64,000 nucleotides of DNA. Source: Eulemur rufifrons (Eukaryota > Chordata > Mammalia > Primates > Lemuridae). How positions within the stretch are numbered: the stretch's first letter is position 1; the number at the start of each line of letters is the position of its first letter. Below are positions 1 to 10,944 of this stretch, piece by piece. The position numbers and the translations under genes are program-made. The stretch covers positions 42,418,001 through 42,482,000 of the forward strand of contig NC_090990.1 of NCBI RefSeq assembly GCF_041146395.1. Reading direction: 5' to 3'. The notes beneath the pieces were generated by a model. The model did no database searches, was not told the DNA's origin, and was given only the letters and a program-made list of their open reading frames with translations.

Positions 1-488
1 AGAATAAATTCTACCCTATTTAGCCTTCATGTTATTATTGCGTGTCTCTCTCTGTGTGTATGTGTGTATGAAATTGTGTGCTTTCCTGAGGCAATATTAG
101 TAACAGGAAAAATACCCACCAAGATTCAAGTGAGTTAACAAAAAACAAAACACAAAAGCAGATAAACAGATAGACACAGAACAAAAATAGATACATGAAA
201 AATACACTACTTCACACCACGAGCAATTACAGTAGTTAAAACCTCACAAGACAAAGGGAGGCCCAGGCGCATTATAAAGGCCTTTCTCTCTTCTAGCACA
301 TTTTTGGATGCAGTTGCTGCACTGCAGTGCCAACGAGGCTGGGAGGCAACTTCTGTACCAGCCACCCAGGCACCCCATTATCAAGTGCTACATGAAGCAG
401 GTCACAGTGAATTGTTACTGGGTTGGCATCCTGAAATCTTCTAGAAGGTTTTCCTCAAGGACAAGACCAAATTTCCAAATAACCTAGT
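1..488. other. Unassigned intronic sequence with a short TG-rich tract
   Basis: Positions 40-70 hold a degenerate tc/tg dinucleotide stretch. The rest is A-rich, then mixed unique sequence with no repeat or exon that I recognise. Confidence 0.5.
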
Positions 489-655
489 CTCTAGCTGAAG
501 AGGCAGTGTGATAATAGAGGAAGGATATGGATTCTGGAGGCAGAGAGAATGCAATTCACATCTAAGCTCTGCATATCACTCTAACTTTCTGAGACTTCTT
601 TTCTCTTTTCATATAATACGAATAATGATATGGAACCCAAAATGTTGTTGGAAAT
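489..655 (+). repeat. MIR SINE fragment
   Basis: A degraded match to the MIR body: 'gtggattctggaggcag', then 'taagctctgc' and 'ctaactttctgagacttctt'. It is cut off at about 655 by L1-like sequence. Confidence 0.6.
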
Positions 656-1440
656 ATCGATTCATATAAAATACATCAGGTAGATATGAGATGCCATTTT
701 CTCCCACCGGGATTAAAAAAAAAAAGTAACACCCAGTGTTGACAGATATTTTCCTGGGCTACTGGTTTGCTACATGTACCACAGAAATAGTAATAGTATC
801 TCTCTCATGGTGCTGTTATGAAGATTAATAAATTAGTATATGTAAAGTGCTTGGAACAGTGCAAGGCACCTGGTAAGAGCTGGTAAGTGTCAGTCATTAG
901 GAGTATTTTTGTTATTGGTGGAAATGTGATTTGGTGCCATGTTTCTGGAGGGCTGATTGACTATATGTTTCAAAGCCTTTAAGATATGCATAAAATGACC
1001 ATATGGTTCCTCTTAAATTATTTATCCAGAGATAATGTAACATGTGGGCAAAGGCTTGGATACAAAATATTCTCTATAGTGCTGTTAGAATAGTAAAAAG
1101 TTAGAAATGTCCAAAATGTTGAGCATTAGCTGCCTGGTTGAAGAAAATACATTTTGCCGTAAGATGAAACAGTATGCAGTACTGAAAAATCATCTTGTAG
1201 AAGTATGCATGTTTTGCTATGAAAATATATTCACAACATGCTGCTGAGTGAAAAAAAGCACATTACAGAATACTATGTTCACTATGATCCTGTTTTTGAA
1301 AAAATATGCATATCTGTATATATATGTATAACAAGGGTTCTCTCTTCAGCGGTGAAATTACTAGTGACTTTTAAAGTCTGACTTTTTGCTTACTTATGCT
1401 ATTTTTTGCTACAATAAATATTTTATGTAATAAAGAAAAC
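656..1440 (+). repeat. Old L1 (L1M-type) fragment interrupted by a MIR 3' half
   Basis: Positions 680-735 resemble the L1 ORF2 end ('gagatgccattttctcccacc', then 'gtaacacccagtgttgacag'). L1-type text resumes at about 906 ('ggtggaaatgtgatttgg', 'gtgaaaaaaagcacattaca') and runs to an A-rich 3' end near 1440. Between them, 785-905 reads like the 3' part of a MIR ('atatgtaaagtgcttggaacagtgc'). The ORF2 frame is destroyed. Confidence 0.65.
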
Positions 1441-1509
1441 CATAAGATGCTTTTTCTTTCATATTTGACTTTAATAGCACTAGCTATTTATGCAAGCTAT
1501 CCTTGAGCC

Positions 1510-1825
1510 CATTTGGTCTTCCTCATTCTCATCCCCCATAACCAAGTGTTGTCAATTTCACCTGCCAAGTCTCTTTTCACTTTGTTCATTCTTCTCCATC
1601 TCCACCACCTGACACCAGGTCCCGCAGCTGTCATTTCCTGCCTGGATTACTGCAGTTGCCTCAGTCCCTACTTATCCACTTGTGCTGGCCTCTGCTCTGA
1701 TAGTTGCACCACAGTGTGAAGAGATGGAGAAAAAAATCTGGCAAATTTGCTTAAAACATACCAAGGCTTCCCATTGCTCTTAGGATGAAAACCAAAATCC
1801 TTGCTGAAAGGATGGCTTCATTAGT
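1510..1825 (+). repeat. L2 LINE fragment
   Basis: Matches the L2 3' region: 'tgcctggattactgcagttgcctc' early and 'cttcccattgctcttaggatg' later. The 68-codon reading frame here is repeat-derived. Confidence 0.8.
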
Positions 1826-2340
1826 AAACTAGCTAACAGAGAAAGATAAACTATCAAACAGAAAGAGGAATAAACTCACAACACAACTGCCCCCTTTGTT
1901 TTGTTTGATTAAATAGCTGTTGCTCAACTTGTTTTCTTTAAGCCTAACCCATATCTTTAATAGTTTGTTTTCACAGCCTTGAAGAGCCCTAAGCAGACAG
2001 TGTGGGTGTGAGCTTCCTGCTGTAGCTCTCGCCAGACCACATTTCAAGGACCCTGATAAGCCAGCCTCACAGAGAAGAAAAAAAAAAAAAAAAAAAAAAA
2101 ATGAAAAAGCAGACATAGCAGCTTCACAGCCATTTTTGCTATCAGTTGGTAGCAATCACTTTTCATTCTCTTTACCCCTGATAAAAACCCCAAACCTTCT
2201 ATACTCCTCGCCAACACTTCTCCTTTCCTTCTTTCGTGTCGTGCCCTTCCCACCTTTCTTTTTTAAAACTATTCTAATCTTTGTGTGAGAATTCTTTCTC
2301 ATTCTGTGACATGAGTTTCGCACCCCCCCTACACTTCCGA
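1826..2340. other. Unassigned insert between two L2 pieces, with an A24 run
   Basis: L2 sequence stops at about 1825 and resumes at about 2341. The intervening ~515 bp include 24 consecutive A at 2078-2101, preceded by 'cctcacagagaag'. That could be the A tail of a plus-strand retroposed sequence, but I cannot name the source. The reading frames across the A run (poly-Phe on the minus strand) are artefacts. Confidence 0.45.
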
Positions 2341-2740
2341 GGGCCTGCAAAGCCCCCTGTGTGATCGGGCGACCTCCCTCACCACAGGCACAGGGGCCGT
2401 CTTCTAGTCCCTCAAATGCACCACCCTTCTGACTCCAGTTTTTGCACGTGCTGTTCCATCTGCCTAGAAAGCTCAACTCCTTCCCATTCAGACCTCAGCA
2501 GAGATGTCTCTTCTCCTTGAAAGCTTCCCTCACTTTCCAGCAGAGACCAGGTTCCACGCCACAAGTCCTCTCAGCTTCCTGGACTTTCCCTGGGGCTGGG
2601 CAGGGGAACTCCCCCAGTCTGTCATTATGTATAAAGGGAGCAGTTGATCCGTATCTATCTCCACCACTAGAGGCAGCTCCGTCCAGGAAGGCAGCAACAT
2701 TTTCTTTTTCTCATCTTCTTTTTACTGTGATCCATGGTAG
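2341..2740 (+). repeat. L2 LINE fragment (continuation)
   Basis: Typical L2 text: 'cacgtgctgttccatctgcc', then 'agatgtctcttctccttgaaagcttccctcac'-type wording. It has the same orientation as 1510-1825, so both probably come from one L2 copy. Confidence 0.8.
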
Positions 2741-2754
2741 ATACATTTTCATTA

Positions 2755-3361
2755 ATATTATTTTTTATTTCAATTTTTTATTTCAAAATGTTAAGGGAGT
2801 ATAAGTGTTTTTATTACATGGATGAACTGAATAATGCTGAAGTCAGGGCTTTTAGTGTGCCTGTCACTAGAGTAGCATACACTGTACCGAATAGGTAGGT
2901 TTTTGTCCCTCACCTCTCCCCCAGCCTGCCCCCTTCTTAGTTTCCAATGTCCTTTACCCCACTATATGATCGTGTATACTCATCATTTAGCTCCCACTTA
3001 TTAGTGCGAAAATGTGGTGTTTGTTTTCCCATTCCTGGGATACTTCGCTTAGGATAATGTTCTCCAGTTTCATCAAAGTTGCTGAAAAAGGTAGTATTTC
3101 ATTCCTTTTTATCGCTGAGTAGTACTCCATGGTGTATGTGTGTGTGTATGTGTGTACACACCACATTTTCTTTATTCACTCATCAACTGATGGACATTTA
3201 GGTTGGTTACATATCTTTGCAATTGTGAATTGTGCTGTGGTAAATATTCGGATGCAGGTGTCCTTTTGATACGATGATATCTTTTCCTGTGGGTGGATAC
3301 CCAGTAGTGGGATTGATGCATTGAATGGTAGGTCTACTTTTAGTTCTCTGAGGAATGTTTT
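2755..3361 (-). repeat. L1 3' end, primate lineage
   Basis: Reverse complement of the L1 ORF2 end and 3' UTR. Marks include 'actccatggtgtatgtgtg', 'actgatggacatttaggttg', 'ttgcaattgtgaattgtgc' and 'tggatacccagtagtggg'. The 3' UTR carries 'gctgaagtcagggctttta', which I associate with strepsirrhine L1s. It is 5'-truncated with no intact ORF. A TG-rich run lies at 3133-3163. Confidence 0.85.
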
Positions 3362-3423
3362 CCATCCTGAGCACCAAGTACGGTGCCTGACATATAGTGA
3401 AGATTCAGTACATATAGGTTTTT

Positions 3424-3660
3424 ATTGTTGTAGTAAAATATACATAACATACAATTTTCCATTTTAACCATTTTTAAAGTATTCAATTCTGTGGCATTAC
3501 ACACATTCACACCGTTCTGCAAACATCACCACTATCTGTACTGTTAAATGACAACTACTCATTTCCCCCTCCCCCCAGCCTTTGACAAGTGCCATTCTAC
3601 TTTCTGTCTCTATGTATTTTTCAGTACTTATTTTTAAATGAATAATTTGATCCTTTCAAC
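3424..3660 (-). repeat. L1M-type 3' fragment
   Basis: Matches the common old L1M 3' sequence in reverse: 'gtaaaatatacataacata', 'ccattttaaccatttttaaa', 'cattctactttctgtctcta'. Related copies lie at 39645-40100 and 54265-54790. Confidence 0.8.
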
Positions 3661-4439
3661 AGGATCCTAGGTCCAGGTCTGTCACCGACTCCTCCTCAAC
3701 CTCACTGGCTCTATATCTGTTTCCTTCTCTAAGCCTTTTTTTCCCTCAGCAATTAAAATGAGAAGGTGGGATCCAGTAAATACTCATGTCCTTTTTTGAT
3801 CTCAGCATCTCTTTAATTCCTTTTAAAAGTTTACAACAAGACAACAGCTATAAAAGACAGCTTCTTCTTAGCAGCCCTCTAAACATATGTTATACACACC
3901 CAGATCTGGGAAGATGTGCATGACATCCTTGCCTAAAAATAGGGAGCGACACTAGTTAACTAGCTGAGAGCATCCTAGACCTGTGATTTGGGCTTAAATT
4001 TGTCTCACAGGCTAAGTGGAGCCAGGTGTGCTTAATCAATTAGCAATCACCAAAGTGACAACGAAGCAGATTTCTGCTCAGGAGAAGTAAAAACCACCTT
4101 ACACAAGGAAACTGGCTTCAGTGCTAGTTTCCTAATGCTGGGTTCAATCAGAGTCCACGTCCCACGATCCAGGATGTGGCTACAGCCTAAGTATAGTCGG
4201 TAGTGGGTTAGACTAGCTGTCCTCTCTCACTCAACTCACACTCACTCCCCAAAGCCCTCTGGTGCTAGGATACACTAGGCCCTGGGGATACTAAGAGGAT
4301 TAGGATGAAGTCCTGGCTGTCTAAAGGGGGGTGGGCGGAGTGTGTGTGTAAGGGAGGGCGGTCCCTCCTTATTTGGTTAAACACTGAGAATAGTTTGTAT
4401 GTTGTGCTGTTCTGTCCCAACTTCCAGAAGGCATGTAGT
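3661..4439. other. Intronic sequence, weak MIR-like start, otherwise unassigned
   Basis: Positions 3665-3790 weakly resemble a plus-strand MIR ('ccttctctaagcc', 'aattaaaatgagaaggtgg'). From 3790 to 4439 I see unique sequence including an internal 'agttaactagctgagag' stretch, with no exon signature. Confidence 0.4.
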
Positions 4440-4625
4440 ATACTAGAAGGATTTGAATTTTTCCATGGCTTTGTGGCCATGGGCAAGTTATCTTATCTCA
4501 CGGAGCCTCAGTTTCTTCATCTGTAAAATGGGAATGATTCCTTCTTCACAGGGATGTAAGGAAGACCACTAAACTTAACATGTCTAGCAGAGTATCTGTT
4601 AGATGGTAGGCTTTTAATGCTTTGG
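4440..4625 (+). repeat. MIR SINE
   Basis: Clear MIR core and tail: 'ggccatgggcaagttatctt', 'gagcctcagtttcttcatct', 'gtaaaatgggaatgattcc'. Confidence 0.85.
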
Positions 4626-5954
4626 ATCTCTTCCCAGGCAACTGAGTTTAAGGTTGTCAATCTAACGACTACATTGTTTAGTGTTCAAGCACCGAGAGTG
4701 GTTTCCTCGGGTGAGGCCTTCCTTGGAGCTGATAGGGTAATAGTCTTGGAGTGGCCAAAGGGTGGTGAGAGAGAAAGCCACTGGGAAGTCAAGTTGCCGG
4801 AAAAAGAAAAGACCTGAGAGTTAGAGTTTCAAACTTTATGATGTCATGTAAGAACCTGGATCCTGCCATTCTTGGAAATTTAACCCTGTAGTTATGTAAA
4901 TCAGTCAATTCCCTTTGTTGCTTAAGACTTTTTTGAGTTTTCTATCACTTGCAATCAAGAGATTTCTGAGCAATAGTAATCATCAGTATCTCTACCTTAG
5001 GAGGAAATAGGCTAAGAAAGAAGTGACCTGCCCAAGTAGCAGGAGGCTGACATGGGCTTTCAGCAAGTCTCACTGACACTCAAGTGTATGCCTACTCTGT
5101 TGGTGGTGGTAGTTAATATTGGAATTGTAATTTTGAAATTGCTCTTGGTATACATTTGGATAAAGCAAATACATTAATACATTGTTATGAGAAAGATTTT
5201 CAGTGAAAGAAAAATGAGACACAAATATTTAAAAAGTTAAGAAATAACTCTGTAATGTCAAATTTGAATTGGAAATGTCAATACAAACTTGTGATTTAAA
5301 AAATACATTCCTAGCACCATTCCCTGAAAGAGCCTAGAAGCAACGAAGCCCCAGTAGCTTTGAGGACACATAATGTAGCTATTTATTATCCACCTATCTA
5401 TTGATCTATTGATCTCCTAACCTAGCCAGAGAGTCAGAGAAAGCAAATATTGTAAAAGGTTAAGTTTTAGAATTATTCTTTGAAATTTTCTGTGTGTTTG
5501 AACATTTTCCTGATAGTAAGTAGGAAAAAAAAATTAAATCTTAGCATGTTCTTTTCTCTACCTCCCTCTGCCTTTCTCTGAGAACAGGGGAAACCAAGCC
5601 ACTGAACTCTTCAATGACTTAATTGAAAGTAGGCTCAGACAAAGGGCCTTTATCACTTCCACCTCAGTCAACCACTGGTCCAAAACAGAAGGGACCTTTA
5701 AGACACATGTGCTTAGAAGCGCTTAAAGTTAGAGCTGCCAGTTTCCTTTGTTCGGTCTTGCATTCCCATGGCCAGCATGCATAAACATCAGTCAGTACCT
5801 TTCTATTTTCAACAACATTTTTAAAAGTTCAGGCTGAATAAACAGGGGAACAATTTATACTCCTGAATCTCTGGGAAAAAAGAAGAATCCCAAACTCGGA
5901 AGAGTCTCCAAACATATATAAGGATTCAGACTTTATTTTCATTATATTAAAAAA
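4626..5954. other. Mostly unassigned AT-rich intron
   Basis: Positions 4975-5095 resemble a decayed minus-strand MIR ('gacctgcccaagtagcaggagg'-type). The remainder, including the AT-rich 5100-5560 and the unique 5560-5940, shows no recognisable repeat, exon or RNA gene. Confidence 0.4.
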
Positions 5955-6185
5955 AGACGGTGCTATTCAGAGAGTTCCCACTATGTGCTAGGCATCGTGT
6001 TATGTACTCTTCATATATAGCACGCACTTTCACTCGCCCAACCTTACCTTATCATGTCCCTTACTTTTACTGTTGAGGAAACGGAGACACAGGAGGGTTA
6101 AGTAACTTGCCCCGGGTCACACAGCTGATAAGGTAGACCCTGGATTGCTGCCAGGTGTGGCTGCTTCTGGACTCGAGCAGCCTCT
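5955..6185 (-). repeat. MIR SINE
   Basis: Reverse MIR: 'cactatgtgctaggcatcg', 'gttgaggaaacggagacac', 'aagtaacttgccccgggtc', 'acacagctgataagg'. Confidence 0.85.
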
Positions 6186-6565
6186 ATGCACTTGAATACA
6201 GTTTCGAATGTACTTTAATGACTCATATTTTCATTCTCCTAAAATTCTTATTTTTATTTCTGTTTCTTTCTGCATGAAGAATCCTAATAACCATTGTAGG
6301 TATTTAGTAATATAACCAATGATTTCAACATTTTAGCTCATGGTGTAAAATTATTGTAGCAAGTGGGTAAATGAGTGTGGTTGAATGGAAATGAAACAGC
6401 ATGTTTTGCCACAGTCACTGCAGAAACGAGGTCATTATATTTAATGGAAAATGACTTTTTTGTGTTGCAACCAGTCTGAAATTAACCTCTGTCTTGGTCA
6501 CATGCGAGACGGAAACTTATAAAAAAAAAAAAAAAAGGAACTGACAAAAAAGCAGCCAGTGGAAA
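6186..6565. other. Unassigned intron ending in an A16 run
   Basis: AT-rich unique sequence. An uninterrupted A16 occupies 6521-6536. No exon or repeat family is recognised. Confidence 0.4.
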
Positions 6566-6900
6566 GAATGCTGGGTCGGGAGTGAGAAGGCTGGGATTCC
6601 AAGTCCTGCTGCCTTCATTTATAAAATGAGGGGGATGGCAGGTGGTGGTCCTGGTGAACACTGGCTTCTAAGGGTGCTGAGAAAAGACATGATTTTGGCT
6701 AGACACAGGTCAGCACCTGACATTGAGATCTGTTATGTGCTACTTTGGACAAATCCCCTAACTTCTTTGCATCTTAGCGTCCTCATCAATAACTTCATTA
6801 AATTGTGGTGAGAATTAAATATGATCATGCTGGTAAAGTTCTTTGTGTTCTGCCTAGAGCATAGGGGTGCTTACTACATGGTAGTTGCTCTCCAGCTCAA
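6566..6900 (+). repeat. Two MIR fragments in tandem
   Basis: Positions 6566-6645 carry a MIR 5' piece ('gaaggctgggattccaagtc', then 'ataaaatgagggggatgg'). Positions 6710-6900 carry a second MIR running to its 3' part ('cccctaacttctttgcatct', 'tgagaattaaatatgatcatg', 'ctacatggtagttgctctcc'). Confidence 0.65.
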
Positions 6901-6923
6901 AGATTGTTATACAAATTTGTCAT

Positions 6924-7382
6924 GGTTATGTGTTGAATTATGCCCCCACTGGTATGTTGAAGTCCTAAACCCCAGTACTTCAGAGAGTGACCTCATTTGG
7001 AAACAGAGTCATTATGGGCGTATTTGGTTAAGACGGGGTCATAATGGAGTAGGGTGGGCCCCTAATCCAATATGACTGGTGTTCTTATAAAAGAGGGAAA
7101 TTTGGACCCAGACATGTGTACAGAGAGAATGCCATACGAAGATGAAGGCAGAGAACATGGTGATGTGTCCACCAGCCAAGAAATGCCAAGATTGTCAGCA
7201 AACCCCTGGAAGCTAGGGGTGAGGCATGGAACAGATTCTCCTCCACAGCCCTCAGAAGAAACCATCCCTGCAGAAATCCTGATCTGGGACTCTGAGGCTC
7301 TATAACTGTGAGAATATATTTCTGTGGTTTCAGCGGCCCAGTTTGTGGTGCTTTGGTGAAGCAGCCCTTGGAAACTCCTACA
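6924..7382 (+). mobile_element. Solo LTR, ERVL-MaLR (MLT1-type)
   Basis: The whole stretch reads as an MLT1-type LTR: 'atgtgttgaattatgcccc' near the start, 'gggcccctaatccaatatga' and 'tcttataaaagagggaaat' in the middle, 'aactgtgagaatatatttctg' near the end, then 'cccttggaaactcctac'. No internal retroviral sequence is joined to it. Overlapping reading frames of 67-116 codons on both strands are not genes. Confidence 0.85.
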
Positions 7383-7439
7383 GTCATCTTCTTACTTTCA
7401 TTGCCAAGACAATACAGTAGTGAGACAATTGTCAAAGGA

Positions 7440-7520
7440 AATCAGCACTAAACTAAATTCTACCTAGTATCCTGTCCCATCAGTGAGCCTCAGTTTTCCC
7501 ATCTGTAAAATGAGGGAGCA
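7440..7520 (+). repeat. MIR fragment, left part, split by an Alu
   Basis: 'cagtgagcctcagttttccc' and 'atctgtaaaatgagggagca' are MIR. The element resumes after the Alu at 7838 with 'cactggtcccttccagc' up to about 7890, so the Alu is the younger insertion. Confidence 0.8.
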
Positions 7521-7800
7521 GCCTGGGCACAGTGGCTCACACCTGTAATCCTAGCACTCTGGGTGGGAGGCTGAGGTGGGAGGATCACTTGAGCTCAGGA
7601 GTTTGAGACCAGCCTGAGCAAGAGCGAGACCCGTCTCTACTAAAAATACAAAAATTAGCCAAGCATCATGGTGCACACCCGTGGTCCCAGCTACTTGGGA
7701 GGCTGAGGCAGGAGGATTGGTTGAGTCCAGGACTTTGAAGTTGCCGTGAGCTATGATGATGCCACAGCACTCTATCCAGGGTGACAGAGCGAGACTGTCT

Positions 7801-7832
<32 letters not shown>

Positions 7833-7837
7833 CAAGA
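7521..7837 (+). mobile_element. Alu SINE, older type, with (CA)n tail and target-site duplication
   Basis: Full dimeric Alu: left monomer 'gtggctcacacctgtaatcc', linker 'ctactaaaaatacaaaa', right monomer 'ggtcccagctacttgggagg', then 'gcgagactgtct'. Perfect 9-bp target-site duplications (gagggagca) flank it at 7512-7520 and 7838-7846. The tail has become a CA microsatellite instead of poly(A). Confidence 0.95.
7801..7828 (+). repeat. (CA)14 microsatellite in the Alu tail
   Basis: Fourteen uninterrupted CA units directly follow the Alu right monomer. Confidence 0.97.
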
Positions 7838-7895
7838 GAGGGAGCAACACTGGTCCCTTCCAGCTTTGCTCTATTTTTCAATGCAGAATAGGAAA
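7838..7895 (+). repeat. MIR fragment, right part after the Alu
   Basis: 'cactggtcccttccagctttg' continues the MIR from 7440-7520. The first 9 bases are the duplicated target. Confidence 0.65.
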
Positions 7896-8225
7896 CGCTT
7901 TTGTTTTCCTATTATGGACAGATCTTGCTACTTAAATCAGATGCTTGGAGTGTAGTGCGGCGCCACGCAATTTATAGCTGCATCTATCCAATTATTTCTC
8001 ATTTAGTGCTGTGCAGCACTCCCCAAATATGCCACCAAACCACTGAGGTGGTGGGCTGAGCTCTCTGAGTACAAGGATCAATTGTTTCTTTTACACTAAT
8101 TGGCCCCGTGATTGTTAGGCTGTTGCTTGGAAAATGAACTGTCAGTAAAAGAAATTAGCACACAATTTCCCTCTTTTAAAAAAAAATGGGCCAACTACCA
8201 CCCTGTAGCCATCTCCTTCAACTCT
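7896..8225. other. Unique AT-rich intron, possible regulatory sequence
   Basis: No repeat is recognised. It contains 'atccaattatttctcattt' and a SOX-like 'atcaattgtttctttt' near 8090. Conservation cannot be judged here. Confidence 0.3.
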
Positions 8226-8400
8226 CTTTAAGGTCTCAGAGGGCAAAATTGGTATGAATTAAATTCTTGCTCTCAATTCTACCATTTTCCTGTTAGAGAT
8301 GAGAAAACTGAGGCTCAGAGGGGTTAAGCCACTGGTCCAGTTTTCAGTCAATGGTGAAGTTCAGCGCTGAGGCCAAGCTTCATGCCCATTTTGCTACATC
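8226..8400 (-). repeat. MIR SINE
   Basis: Reverse MIR: 'gagatgagaaaactgaggctc', 'agaggggttaagccactgg', 'gaagttcagcgctgagg'. Confidence 0.8.
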
Positions 8401-8589
8401 GGGTCATCTCCTCAGGGCTGTGATCATCAGGCTCTGCCCAGCTGTCTGCCCTCCTGGCATCTATCTTCATCTCTGTGCCAGACTCAGAGACAGCTGCACC
8501 CACAGGAGGGCAGACGGAAGGAAGCTTGGCTAGGTCACTCGGTGTCTTCTGCATCAAATACTGTTTGCTGCTGGCCCAGCTCTCATTTG

Positions 8590-8720
8590 ACCCCAGGACT
8601 CAATTCTAGTAATAGGACGTCTGCCTATCTGTGTCAGGCACTGTGCTGGGTGCCGGGGATACCAAGACAGAGCCAGCAAGACCCTTGCCTTGAGGAGCTC
8701 ACACGCTACGGTGGAGAAGG
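8590..8720 (-). repeat. L2 LINE 3' end
   Basis: 'gtcaggcactgtgctgggtg', 'ccggggataccaagacagag', 'ccttgaggagctcacacgct': the L2 3' end in reverse. Confidence 0.85.
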
Positions 8721-8794
8721 GAGGTGAGGTGCCTTTGGTAATGCTTTCAAAGAAACCCATTCCTTTTCTTCCTAGTGAAAAGCACAGTCTGTGA

Positions 8795-8975
8795 TTATCC
8801 CTTCATTGCATGACTTCCGGGTTAATATCTGCCTCCTCCATTAGACTGTGGAGACCAAGCAAGTAGTCCTGTGCTGGGTTCTGGCTCCACCACTTCATCC
8901 CAGCACCTAGCACAAGTGTCCGACGCCTTGGGGTGGCGGTGGTCAGTAATGATTTGTTGAGTGAATAAATGAACA
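8795..8975 (+). repeat. L2 LINE 3' end
   Basis: 'ccagcacctagcacaagtg' followed by 'atttgttgagtgaataaatg' is the L2 terminus. It points away from the neighbouring minus-strand L2 at 8590-8720. Confidence 0.8.
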
Positions 8976-9770
8976 TTGTGCTCATGCAGTAATAAAGGTA
9001 AGAGCAGGGCATGGATGGAGGCCTGAAGTGACTAGATTCGAAGGCACTGACTAGATAAAAATTAGTGACCGTGGGAGCGGTGGGAACCAAGATGTTCTAT
9101 CCAGAGGGATAACAAAGACTTGTGGGGCCATAAAACAGCATGCTACATAGGGAACTGCAATCAGTGTGGGATTATTAGACCATAAAATGCTAGGCAGAGA
9201 GTGGCAGTCTTTGAAGGTGACGAGCTAGGCAGGGGCTAGCGGATGCAGGATTTTGAAGCCCAGGTTAAAAAACTGGGGTGGTTGAAACTGTCAGCTCCCT
9301 TCTAATCAACTCTGCTGTGAATCAGCGCTGCAGTGGAGCCTTCCCGGGCAGGTTGGGGGTGGGGAGCTGAGCAGCCCCTCCCAGCTGGGGGTGCCCGTGG
9401 GGATGGGAATCACGTCCTAGGTCTCTAACAGCCCTGGGGACAGTCAGCTAAAGTGTCAGGGAGGGTCGTTCACAAGCAAACAGATGGTTACAGATGAACT
9501 TGGATTTCCCTGCTGGAACAGAGAGTCCAAGGGCCCTGGCCAGGCTGCCATTGCACTTTGGCAGCTGCTCTTTTGCCCTCGGTTAAAAAAGCAGCAGACT
9601 GTCTGGTCTGGGGACAGTCTAGCAAAATATTCGGGAACTGAGGATGAATCCTGCCTTCCCTCACCGCCTAACCCCTGCTTCCTGGCCCACAATATGTGAC
9701 CCACAGAAGTTCATTCAAAGGTATTTAGCAACAGATGATAGAGGTCTGTCTTATGGAAAAATCTGAATGG
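8976..9770. other. Intron, weak L2-like body, otherwise unassigned
   Basis: Positions 9115-9275 faintly resemble reverse L2 body ('gcaggattttgaagcccagg'). Positions 9300-9770 are relatively GC-rich and unique. Overlapping reading frames of 71-95 codons lack splice sites and homology that I can recognise. Confidence 0.35.
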
Positions 9771-9819
9771 GGTGATGGCAGTGGCAGGGGTGATGGCAGT
9801 GGCAGGGGTGATGGCAGTG
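9771..9819 (+). repeat. 18-bp minisatellite, 2.7 copies
   Basis: Unit ggtgatggcagtggcagg is repeated exactly at 9771-9788 and 9789-9806, with 13 bases of a third copy to 9819. Zero divergence suggests a recent duplication. Confidence 0.97.
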
Positions 9820-9939
9820 TGCCTCTTTGTTTAATTAGCTGCACCGGCAGTCTTTGGAGACAACTGGCTGTTTTCCTACCTCATAGCATAAGGCTTTATG
9901 TCGCTTCCTGGTGAAATCGATGAGCGAGCTTATGTGTCG

Positions 9940-10125
9940 TGCTGGATGGGTCTGCATCGTTCCCTGGGGCTGCCGTTTTCTTCTCTACCTATGACCTTGG
10001 CGAAGTCACAGACCTGCTCCGTGCCCTGGCTCCCCGTTTGTGAGATGCTGTCTCAGAGCACCACCTTGAAGACTGCATGCTAAGCTCAGGTGTTTGGCAG
10101 ACGTAAGTGACTGAGAGTAATTTAA
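9940..10125 (+). repeat. MIR SINE, diverged
   Basis: 'tatgaccttggcgaagtcac' followed by 'gtgccctggctccccgtttgtgag' and a 3' part with 'tgtttggcagacgtaagtg' fit MIR. Confidence 0.7.
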
Positions 10126-10159
10126 AAGGGCCAGAAAGAACTCCTGGCACAGAGCTAAA

Positions 10160-10625
10160 TAATCTGGTTCTCTCATTCATTGTCCTTTTAGAAAACAATC
10201 CCTGAAGGGTTGGATGCCATAGAGGCACAGGACATAGAAAGAACATGTGACCGGAGGCAGTCCTTGCTCTCTAGAAGCAGACAGTCTGCAGGAAACAGGT
10301 GCCTGGACAACTGCAATAGGGTATAGTTGGTTCTCAGAGAGGTGGAGCTGCACAGACCGGGCGGAGGGAGCACGAGCTCTGGGGCAGGCTGCCGGAAGAG
10401 GCGGCATTCAGGCTCATTCACAGAAGACAAGAAGTTCTGAAGGTAGAAAGGAAGAGAAGTACATGGCAAGACACGGGCAGCAGCAGGTGCACAGGCCAGG
10501 GCAGAACGAGGTGGCTTCAGGGAATTGTGAAGGGTCGCAGGGTTGGGGGTTGAGAGGGCATCAGTGTGAGGATGTCCAGGGCAACTTCCCCTTGCAATCC
10601 ACGGGGGAGATAGGCCAGGGCTGAA
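10160..10625 (-). repeat. L2 LINE body
   Basis: Reverse L2 text: 'agtccttgctctctagaagc', 'ggtgcctggacaactgcaat', then 'ggcagcagcaggtgcacagg' in the part that usually reads as 'acagcatgtgcaaaggc'. The 125- and 151-codon reading frames here are repeat-derived. Confidence 0.6.
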
Positions 10626-10684
10626 ATGTGGGAGCCTGTGCATGTCATTTTGTGGATTCTACCTAGATAGCAGGGGTGATCCTC

Positions 10685-10930
10685 TGAAGGACCGGCACTC
10701 CTGGAAGGGTTTCCATCCCCCGCTGGGTCAGCTGTCCCCACTCTGTGCTCCCTGAGCCTCTTCCTCTCTGACCTCCCTTTGCTCAGAAGACCTGCCATTC
10801 CAATCTGCAATGACCTATTGTCTGCACACCTGTCTTTAACCTGTCCGGGCTTCCGTTCACGAGTCCGTGTGACAACATCAGTGGCTTGCCTACTCGGCAC
10901 AGCTGGCGCAAGGACCACAATGGACAGCAG
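10685..10930 (+). repeat. Probable L2 fragment
   Basis: The C/T-rich layout and 'ctgacctccctttgctcag', 'gacctattgtctgcacacct' suggest L2 in the plus orientation. The match is weak. Confidence 0.4.
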
Positions 10931-10944
10931 TGGAAAGAAGAGCA

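Noticed and set aside
6924..7435. Overlapping frames of 67-116 codons as a retroviral gene
   Set aside because: The interval is a solo MLT1-type LTR; LTRs carry no gag, pol or env, and none is attached.
10188..10643. 151-codon minus-strand frame and its 125-codon opposite
   Set aside because: Both lie in reverse L2 body. Open frames on both strands point to GC-richer sequence, not coding.
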